From an uncultured Collinsella sp. (GTDB lineage Bacteria; Actinomycetota; Coriobacteriia; Coriobacteriales; Coriobacteriaceae), in NCBI GenBank assembly GCA_900550785.1, contig URTL01000056.1, positions 1 to 11,341 on the forward strand: a stretch of DNA of 11,341 nucleotides, written 5' to 3'. Under the pieces are notes generated by a model that worked only from the letters and a program-made list of their open reading frames with translations, did no database searches and was not told the origin of the DNA. Of the stretch, positions 6,201 to 11,341 are shown piece by piece. Made by a program: the position numbers and the translations under genes. Numbering within the stretch: position 1 is the stretch's first letter; each line of letters opens with the position of its first letter.

Positions 6201-7072
6201 AGGAGTTGTGCCATGGCGTTGACGAATTTTTGGACTTGGGGGGTTGGCTCGAGCGGGTAGTGCAGAAAGACCGGTACCTCGCGGCCGCACAGGAACGGCA
6301 CGCCCACAAAGGCCGGGTGCACCCCCGACCATGCGCCGCAGGTGAGCACCGCGTCGCCCTTTTCCTCTGCCTCGTTAAAGAGCGCAAAGTCAAAGCTGTC
6401 CACGTCGATCACGTCAACGCCGCCGTCGGCCAGAAGGTCGATGCGCAGGCTGTCCATGGCGTCGTTGCCGTGGCGGAGCACGCGCAGGCGCATGCCCTCC
6501 AGGTCAGCAACCGTGATACGCGTCTTACGCGCCAGCGGGCTCATGCGCGGCACGTCGATATAAAACGGCACGTTGACAATGCGGAGCTTTTGGCAGGCAT
6601 CGCCCCAGCGTGGGGTCGAAAAACTCGACTGCACCACATCGACCTCGCGGCCCAAGCTGCGCATAACGGTCTCGCGCGCGTCGTAGAGGTCGCTTACCGG
6701 CACGATCTCAAATCGCAGCGACGGTTCCAAATCGTGGATGCCCGACCACATCGACAGCGTTTGGCGCCCCGGGCACATCATCGACACGCCCAGGCGCACG
6801 GCGCCGCCATCGCCCGCCGCGCGTCGGGCACGGCGCAACGCGTCCTCGGACTGCCGCATGATCGAGCGCGCATCGTCCACCAGCAGAGCACCCGCCGGCG
6901 TCACCTTGACGCCCGAGTGCGAGCGTTCGAACAGCGTGATGCCGAACTCGGCCTCGAAGCCCGACACCTGCTTGACGAGCGCCGGAGTCGACACACGCAT
7001 TTTTGCCGCCGCACGCGAGAAGCTTCCCAGCTCCGCGGCGGCCGATATGGCCTCGAGTCGTCGATCGTACAC
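6194..7072 (-). CDS. LysR-type transcriptional regulator
   Basis: DNA-binding regulator of 292 residues, the usual LysR size. The winged helix-turn-helix is at the N terminus (RRLEAISAAAELGSFSRAAAKMRVSTPALVKQV and the FERSHSGVKVTPAG wing), followed by a two-lobed effector domain from about residue 90. I chose the GTG at 7072 rather than the ATG at 7105: GGGAG lies 7 bases before the GTG, the ATG has no ribosome binding site, and the extra 11 residues would be an Arg/Lys-rich tail ahead of the usual LysR start. It is transcribed divergently from the dehydrogenase/transporter genes at 7306-10620, the classic arrangement for a regulator of an adjacent catabolic operon. Candidate operators lie between them. 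The inducer is unknown. Its stop codon lies inside the intergenic repeat. Confidence 0.92.
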   Translation of the reverse strand: MYDRRLEAISAAAELGSFSRAAAKMRVSTPALVKQVSGFEAEFGITLFERSHSGVKVTPAGALLVDDARSIMRQSEDALRRARRAAGDGGAVRLGVSMMCPGRQTLSMWSGIHDLEPSLRFEIVPVSDLYDARETVMRSLGREVDVVQSSFSTPRWGDACQKLRIVNVPFYIDVPRMSPLARKTRITVADLEGMRLRVLRHGNDAMDSLRIDLLADGGVDVIDVDSFDFALFNEAEEKGDAVLTCGAWSGVHPAFVGVPFLCGREVPVFLHYPLEPTPQVQKFVNAMAQLLK

Positions 7073-7170
7073 GTCAATCTCCCGTTTTCGCGCCCGTGAC
7101 CGCATGGGGCCACAGGGGGTTGTTTTCGCAGGTCACGCGCTCAATTGAGAATAAACTGCATCGCACAGTG

Positions 7171-7197
7171 TAAACCTACGGTTAACGCTATTCTAAC
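7171..7197. promoter_or_regulatory. Candidate LysR operator (overlapping dyads, T-N11-A type)
   Basis: GTTA-N9-TAAC at 7181-7197 is a perfect 4+4 dyad and fits the T-N11-A LysR box. It overlaps a second dyad, AACC-TAC-GGTT (7173-7183). Both sit in the divergent control region between the regulator and the dehydrogenase gene, upstream of the possible promoter at 7208-7236. An alternative small dyad is ATGC-AAA-GCAT at 7221-7231. Confidence 0.4.
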
Positions 7198-7207
7198 AAA
7201 TATGCAA

Positions 7208-7236
7208 TTCACCTGCGCAAATGCAAAGCATACGAT
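7208..7236 (+). promoter_or_regulatory. Weak candidate promoter for the SDR-MFS-Gfo/Idh genes
   Basis: TTCACC (7208-7213), a 17-base spacer and TACGAT (7231-7236) each match four of six consensus positions. A weak promoter just downstream of LysR-type dyads would suit activator control. The leader would be about 60 bases, ending in a GAAGGGAAG ribosome binding site before the ATG at 7306. Confidence 0.3.
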
Positions 7237-7305
7237 AACCAGCGAAAACCACGTGGGTCGATTAATGGGAGCGGCCCACCGGGAGGCACAAGAAGGGAAG
7301 TTCCT

Positions 7306-8187
7306 ATGAGCAACTGGCTTAAGCTCGAGGGCGATGTCTGCGCCGTGACCGGCGCACTCGGCGGTATGGGCGTCGAGATTTGCCGCGAGTTCGCCCGCAA
7401 CGGCGCCAACGTCGTCCTGCTCGATCTGGACGAGGAAAAGGTCAAGGCCGCAGCCGCCGACCTCGCCGCCGAGTTTGGCATCCACGCCGAGGGCTACAAG
7501 ATGAACGCCACCGACGAGGCCGAGGTTCAGGCTGCTGTCGACGCCACCATCGCCAACTTCGGCCGCGTCGACGTCCTCGTCAACACCGCCGGCATCCTGC
7601 GCTTCGCCGCCATGGAGGACCTGCCGCTGAGCGACTGGGAGCAGGTGCTCAACGTCAACCTCACCGGCTACTTCATCACCTCGCAGCGCTTTGGTCGCGA
7701 GATGATCAAGGCCGGCCAGGGCCGCCTGGTGCATATCTCGACCGTCGCCAGCCACTCCCCCGAGACGTTCTCGGGCGTGTACAGCTCCACCAAGGCCGGC
7801 GTCAACATGATGTCCAAGATGCTCGCCGCCGAGTGGGGCCCCTACGGCGTCCGCTCCAACTGCGTCGAGCCTTGCTTCGTTAAGACCCCGATGTCGGCCA
7901 ATTTCTACGCCGACCCCGAGGTCGAAAAGAGCCGCAGCCGCCTGATCGCCACGCGCCGCATCGGCGAGGTCAGCGATATCGCCAACGCCGTCATGTTCCT
8001 GGCGTCCAAGCGCTCGGACTTTACCACCGGCGACGCCATCAAGGTCGACGGCGGCTTCTCCAACATGATGGGCGACCTCACCGCCAAGCCCGGCGGCCGT
8101 CGCGCCTATGCCGACAACTACCTTAAGAACAAGGGTGTCGAGCTCTGGTCCGATGAGTCCGGCGTCGCCAAGCCGACTGACCAGTAA
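7306..8187 (+). CDS. Short-chain dehydrogenase/reductase (SDR)
   Basis: A cytoplasmic NAD(P)-dependent oxidoreductase of 293 residues with a classical SDR Rossmann fold. The cofactor motif TGALGGMG is at 15-22; D40 at the end of beta-2 (VVLLD) suggests NAD(H) rather than NADP(H). NTAG is at 93-96, the structural Asn is N118 and the active site is Y159/K163 (YSSTK). Spacing back from Tyr puts Thr (T146, in ISTVAS) where the catalytic Ser normally lies, with Ser on both sides nearby (S145, S149). A C-terminal tail of about 40 residues after the usual VDGG end makes it longer than the typical 250-residue family member. It is the first gene of the group controlled from the LysR intergenic region and is followed after 66 bases by the transporter. 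The substrate cannot be told; a hydroxyl/keto group on an imported acid or polyol is a guess. Confidence 0.92.
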   Translation: MSNWLKLEGDVCAVTGALGGMGVEICREFARNGANVVLLDLDEEKVKAAAADLAAEFGIHAEGYKMNATDEAEVQAAVDATIANFGRVDVLVNTAGILRFAAMEDLPLSDWEQVLNVNLTGYFITSQRFGREMIKAGQGRLVHISTVASHSPETFSGVYSSTKAGVNMMSKMLAAEWGPYGVRSNCVEPCFVKTPMSANFYADPEVEKSRSRLIATRRIGEVSDIANAVMFLASKRSDFTTGDAIKVDGGFSNMMGDLTAKPGGRRAYADNYLKNKGVELWSDESGVAKPTDQ

Positions 8188-8253
8188 ACCAACCTGACAG
8201 GGAGGCCCCGCGGACACGCCCGCTCCTCTCCCGCATCGATTAGAAAGAGTCCA

Positions 8254-9510
8254 ATGGCTTCCACCAACTCCAACAAGGGTCGCGCCGTCGTGCTTTCTGC
8301 CGCGTGCGTCACCATGTTCTTCATCAGCTCCATCGCGCTGTATTCCGTCGTGAGCAAGAACCTGCTCGCCGTCTACCCCGAGTGGTCCAGCGCTCTTACC
8401 TGGGCTTTCCCGGTCTTTCAGACCATCATGGCCGTGACGGGCATCTTCGCCGGCCGCATCTCCGATAAGATCGGCCCCCGCAACGTCGTGATCGCCGCCG
8501 CTGTGTGCTACGGCGTGGGCTGGTTCATGTCCGGCACCGTCACCGAGCCGTGGCAATTCTACCTGTGGTTCTCGCTTGTCGCCGCCATCGGCAACGGCCT
8601 GGGCTACAACCCGGCGCTCACCACCGGCCAAAAGTGGTTCATCGACAAGAAGGGTCTCGCCTCCGGCATCACCCTGGCCGCTTCGACCGCCGGTCCCGCC
8701 GTGCTGTCCCCGGTGCTCGCCTCGCTGCTCATCCCGAGCCTGGGCATCTTTGGCGCCCTTAAGGCGCTCGGAGTCATCTTCTTTGTGACGATCGCCGCCT
8801 CCGCCCTGTTCCTGAAGGCCCCCGAGGCCGGTTGGCTGCCCGAGGGCTTCGAGGCCCCCAAGGGCGGTGCGCACGCCGGCACCTTCGGCGACCTCACCCC
8901 GGGCGAGATGGTCAAGACCCCGCGCTTCTGGGTCCTCATCGTCACCTTCGCCTTTGCCGCCACCGCGGGCACCCTGCTCGTGGGCAAGGTTGCCTCCATC
9001 GCCGCCGTTCAGCTCTTCGCCGACCCCACGAGCGCCGCGGCCGTCGCCCTCGGCGGTGTGGTGGTCTCCGTCAACACCTGCGCCAACCTGGTTGGCCGTC
9101 TGTCCTTTGGCCAGATCATCGACAAGCTCGGCGCCTACAAGTCGCTGCTCATCAGCCTTGTCGTCACCATCGTCGCCCTCGTCATCATGTCGATGAGCTT
9201 TACGCAGAGCATGTTCTTTGTGGCGCTCGCCCTGCTCGGCTTTAGCTTTGGCGCCCTGCTCGTCATCTACCCGCCGCTCACCGGTGGTGCCTTCGGTACC
9301 AGCAACATCGGTGTCAACTACGGCATCATGTTTTTAGGCTATGCCGCTTCCACCTGGATCAGCCAGCCCATCACCGCCGTGCTGTATCACGCCGAGGCCG
9401 GCAGCGCCGCCTACCAGCAGTCCTTCTACGGCGCCATTGTGATCGCCGCCATCGCCGTCGTGCTCACCGTCTACATGATGGTCTCCGACAGCAAGAAGAA
9501 GTCCGCCTAG
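8254..9510 (+). CDS. MFS transporter, oxalate/formate antiporter (OFA) type
   Basis: An integral membrane permease of 418 residues with about 12 hydrophobic segments, the usual MFS length. Motif A appears as GRISDKIGPR (67-76), and KWFIDKKGLASG (127-138) with the preceding GNGLGYNP is characteristic of the OFA family, whose known members carry small carboxylates or monocarboxylates. The central cytoplasmic loop lies around 185-220 (PEAGWLPEGFEAPKGG). The ribosome binding site is modest (AGAAAGAG). It lies between the two dehydrogenase genes on the same strand, so it probably imports, or exchanges for product, the compound they process. Family assignment is good; the substrate is unknown. Confidence 0.88.
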   Translation: MASTNSNKGRAVVLSAACVTMFFISSIALYSVVSKNLLAVYPEWSSALTWAFPVFQTIMAVTGIFAGRISDKIGPRNVVIAAAVCYGVGWFMSGTVTEPWQFYLWFSLVAAIGNGLGYNPALTTGQKWFIDKKGLASGITLAASTAGPAVLSPVLASLLIPSLGIFGALKALGVIFFVTIAASALFLKAPEAGWLPEGFEAPKGGAHAGTFGDLTPGEMVKTPRFWVLIVTFAFAATAGTLLVGKVASIAAVQLFADPTSAAAVALGGVVVSVNTCANLVGRLSFGQIIDKLGAYKSLLISLVVTIVALVIMSMSFTQSMFFVALALLGFSFGALLVIYPPLTGGAFGTSNIGVNYGIMFLGYAASTWISQPITAVLYHAEAGSAAYQQSFYGAIVIAAIAVVLTVYMMVSDSKKKSA

Positions 9511-9519
9511 TTTTACCGC

Positions 9520-9548
9520 TGCGACAAGGGGACAGCCCCTTTGTCGCA
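9520..9548. repeat. Strong hairpin between the transporter and Gfo/Idh genes
   Basis: TGCGACAAGGGG pairs with CCCCTTTGTCGCA around the loop ACAG: 12 base pairs and one bulged T. No T-run follows on either strand, so it is not a standard terminator. It resembles a REP-type palindrome or an RNA-stabilising/processing hairpin that could set the level of the downstream gene. Confidence 0.7.
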
Positions 9549-9579
9549 TTCCACCGGTCACCAGTATTAAGGAGTCGAA

Positions 9580-10620
9580 ATGTCTGAGCTCAACCCCGTC
9601 CGCATTGCCGTTATCGGCGCCGGCGCCATGGGCCGCAACCACATCCGCTTTGTCACCGAGGAGCCCGAGGCCGAGCTCGTCGCCATCGCCGACGCCTTTG
9701 AGGGCGCCCGCGCCACGGCAGAGGCCGCCGGCGTACCGTTTTACACCGATCCCGCCCAGATGATGGACGAGGTCAAACCCGAGGCCGTCATCATCGCCAC
9801 GCCCAACGACCTGCACCTGGGCGTTGCCCGCGAGGCTGTGAAGCGCAATATCGTGCCGCTGGTCGAAAAGCCGATCTCCAACGACCTGGAGGATGCCCAG
9901 GCTTTCGCTGCCGAGGCCGAGACCGCCGGCGTGCCCGTGCTCGTGGGTCAGCACCGTCGCCACAACCCCTTCGTCAACAAGGCCAAGGAGACCATCGAGT
10001 CCGGCGAGCTGGGCAAGCTCACCGTGTCGAGCTTCCACTACATGATCTATAAGAATGACGAGTACTTCGATGTCGAATGGCGCCGCAAGAAGGGTGCCGG
10101 CCCGATCCTGGTCAACCTGGTGCACGACGTCGACCTGCTCCGCTACCTGCTGGGCGAGCCCGTTGCCGTCCAGGGTATGCAGTCCAGCGCCGCCCGCGGT
10201 TTCGAGACCGAGGACTCCGCCGTGGTCAACGTCCGTTTTGCCGATGGCGCGCTCGCGAGCATGACCATCTCCGACGCCACCGCCAGCCCCTGGAACTGGG
10301 AGGCAACCGCTCGCGAGGACCCGCAGTACCGCCCCTTCGACGCCGACGCCTACTTTATCGGCGGCACTAAGGGCGCCCTGTCGCTGCCCCGCCTGCACCA
10401 GTTCTCCTACGACGGCGCCTCCAACTGGCACAAGCCGCTGCAGATGGAGATTCCGGCCGTCGACCCGGCACTGCCGCACAAGATGCAGCTCAAGCACTTT
10501 GTGAAGGTTGTCCGCCGCGAGGTCGAGCCCGTCGTGACCCCCGCCGACAACGTTAAGACGCTCACGCTTCTCAACGCTATCAAGGAGGCCGCCGAGACCG
10601 GCCAGCTCGTCGAGCTGTAA
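9580..10620 (+). CDS. Gfo/Idh/MocA family NAD(P)-dependent dehydrogenase
   Basis: A cytoplasmic oxidoreductase of 346 residues, typical for the family. The N-terminal Rossmann domain has GAGAMG (13-18), ATPNDLH (73-79) and the EKP motif (96-98) with catalytic K97. The C-terminal substrate domain includes GAGPILVNLVHDVDLL (172-187) with conserved H182. The position four before that His, often Asp or Asn in inositol dehydrogenase-like members, is Val (V178), with Asn next to it; this suggests a subfamily with different substrate geometry. A good AGGAG lies before the ATG. It follows the transporter by 69 bases across a strong hairpin, and completes a cassette with the SDR and the permease. Sugars, cyclitols and their acids are the usual substrates of the family; which one is used here is not evident. 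Confidence 0.92.
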   Translation: MSELNPVRIAVIGAGAMGRNHIRFVTEEPEAELVAIADAFEGARATAEAAGVPFYTDPAQMMDEVKPEAVIIATPNDLHLGVAREAVKRNIVPLVEKPISNDLEDAQAFAAEAETAGVPVLVGQHRRHNPFVNKAKETIESGELGKLTVSSFHYMIYKNDEYFDVEWRRKKGAGPILVNLVHDVDLLRYLLGEPVAVQGMQSSAARGFETEDSAVVNVRFADGALASMTISDATASPWNWEATAREDPQYRPFDADAYFIGGTKGALSLPRLHQFSYDGASNWHKPLQMEIPAVDPALPHKMQLKHFVKVVRREVEPVVTPADNVKTLTLLNAIKEAAETGQLVEL

Positions 10621-10692
10621 TGCCTTAAGAGCGACCGCGGCAGAAACCCCATGCCGAACCCTTCGGTCCGCCACCAATAAGCCCCTCTTCTT

Positions 10693-10728
10693 TGCCCCGC
10701 GAGCAGCCTCCTGCCCGTGGGGCATTTT
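10693..10728 (+). terminator. Probable intrinsic terminator after the Gfo/Idh gene
   Basis: TGCCCCGCG (10693-10701) pairs with CGTGGGGCA (10716-10724) with one G-U pair, and GCAG...CTGC can pair inside the loop. ATTTT follows at once. It lies 73 bases after the Gfo/Idh stop and would end the cassette transcript before tex. Confidence 0.65.
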
Positions 10729-10750
10729 GCTACCTTGCCGACGATTTTTC

Positions 10751-10805
10751 TGGGACGGGGCGGCAAAAGTGGCTAAAAGAGCCCCATCCCAAAATGACTA
10801 CTTGG
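10751..10805. repeat. Intergenic repeat, copy 4
   Basis: This copy has the longest stem: GGGACGGGGC (10752-10761) pairs with GCCCCATCCC (10781-10790) with a single mismatch, around a loop holding GGCAAAAGTGGCTAAAAGA. The tail AAAATGACTACTTG matches the tail of copy 3. Here it touches no gene end. It occupies the gap between the Gfo/Idh terminator and tex; otherwise the region 10621-10871 shows nothing clear. Confidence 0.65.
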
Positions 10806-10871
10806 GTGGAGTGGCGGGTGGTATCCTTGGTAGCCCTGTGCTGCAAACGCACCTTAAACGCAAGGAGTCCC

Positions 10872-11341
10872 ATGGATCTTATCGCCCAGCTCGCCCACGA
10901 GCTCAACCTTAAGGCCGCCAACATCGAGGCAGCCGTCAAGCTCATCGACGAGGGCAACACCATCCCCTTTATCTCGCGCTACCGCAAGGAAGCCACAGGC
11001 GGAATGGACGACGTCGCCCTGCGCACACTCGACGAGCGCCTGTCCTACCTGCGCAATCTTGAACAGCGCAAAGAGGACGTCATTCTGCTCATCGACGCCC
11101 AGGGCAAACTTACGCCCGAGCTCGAACAGCAAATTCGCGAGGCCACGCAGCTCCAGCGTGTCGAGGACCTCTACAAGCCCTACCGCAAAAAGCGCATGAC
11201 TCGCGCGCAGAAGGCCCGCGAGGCCGGCCTGGAGCCGCTCGCCAACATGATCATCATGCAGGCCTCGGCCAAGGGCAGTGCGCTCGACGCCGCCGCAGCA
11301 TACGTCAATGAGGAGGCCGGCTTCGACACGCCCGAAAAGGC
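10872..11341 (+). CDS. tex: Tex, RNA-binding transcription accessory protein (N-terminal part, runs off the window)
   Basis: The frame opens at the ATG at 10872, with AAGGAG seven bases before it, and stays open to the right edge (about 156 residues). The translation begins MDLIAQLAHELNLKAANIEA and contains the well-conserved Tex N-terminal signatures IPFISRYRKEATGGMDD, LRNLEQRKEDV, QGKLTPEL and VEDLYKPYRKKRMTRAQKAREAGLEPLA. Full-length Tex is usually around 700-800 residues, with helix-hairpin-helix, YqgF-like and C-terminal S1 RNA-binding domains, none of which is in view. It is a broadly conserved housekeeping protein linked to transcription and RNA metabolism, and appears to be a separate transcription unit from the cassette upstream. 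Confidence 0.95.
   Translation, partial: MDLIAQLAHELNLKAANIEAAVKLIDEGNTIPFISRYRKEATGGMDDVALRTLDERLSYLRNLEQRKEDVILLIDAQGKLTPELEQQIREATQLQRVEDLYKPYRKKRMTRAQKAREAGLEPLANMIIMQASAKGSALDAAAAYVNEEAGFDTPEK

Noticed and set aside
6206..7099. 297-residue open frame on the plus strand opposite LysR
   Set aside because: His/Arg/Ala-rich shadow product, while the minus strand gives a full LysR protein.
7073..7105. Upstream ATG for the LysR regulator
   Set aside because: No ribosome binding site precedes it. The GTG at 7072 has GGGAG at the right distance and gives the usual LysR N terminus.
7141..8874. 577-residue open frame on the minus strand
   Set aside because: It lies opposite the SDR and MFS genes, which have clear family motifs. 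The translation is Gly/Asp/Val/Ala-rich and repetitive, typical of the antisense frame in high-GC coding DNA.
9520..9548. The hairpin as an intrinsic terminator of the transporter gene
   Set aside because: No T-run follows the stem in either direction, and the next gene continues on the same strand.
9334..10725. 463-residue open frame on the minus strand
   Set aside because: Antisense shadow of the MFS and Gfo/Idh genes, with the same biased composition and no recognisable domain.

Overview
The window looks like chromosomal DNA of a high-GC Gram-positive gut actinobacterium of the Coriobacteriia, most likely Collinsella or a close relative. This rests on the strong C/G preference at third codon positions in the metabolic genes, the style of the surface proteins and the LysR/SDR/OFA gene types. 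It is an inference; no rRNA or other marker is present.

Left half (about 139-6000, minus strand) is a pilus locus. In transcription order it holds a large cell-wall-anchored adhesin (about 1,100 residues), a signal-peptidase-like protein without the catalytic Ser/Lys pair, an FctA/Spy0128-type two-domain pilin, and a class B sortase. This is the order cpa - sipA - fctA - sortase of the group A Streptococcus FCT pilus islands. Adhesin and SipA-like genes overlap as ATGA; the later genes are 51 and 20 bases apart. The adhesin's signal peptide lies in a different frame from the rest of the protein, and the two frames meet at a run of nine G. Ten (or seven) G would restore a complete secreted precursor, so the sequenced allele appears to be in an OFF phase, or the run was miscounted. 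A second G run (G7) sits in the presumed ribosome binding site of the same gene.

Right half (6194-10620) is a small catabolic cassette. A LysR-type regulator (minus strand) diverges from an SDR dehydrogenase, an OFA-type major facilitator transporter and a Gfo/Idh/MocA dehydrogenase (plus strand). The likely theme is uptake and NAD(P)-dependent oxidation/reduction of a carboxylate or polyol-like substrate, which the sequence does not identify. The shared control region contains dyads of the T-N11-A LysR type. The plus-strand gene tex begins at 10872 and runs off the right edge.

Copies of an intergenic repeat (core AGCCCCRTCC next to a GGCTAAAA hairpin) lie at 49-77, 98-142, 6141-6200 and 10751-10805. 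At two of them the repeat edge supplies the stop codon of the neighbouring minus-strand gene.
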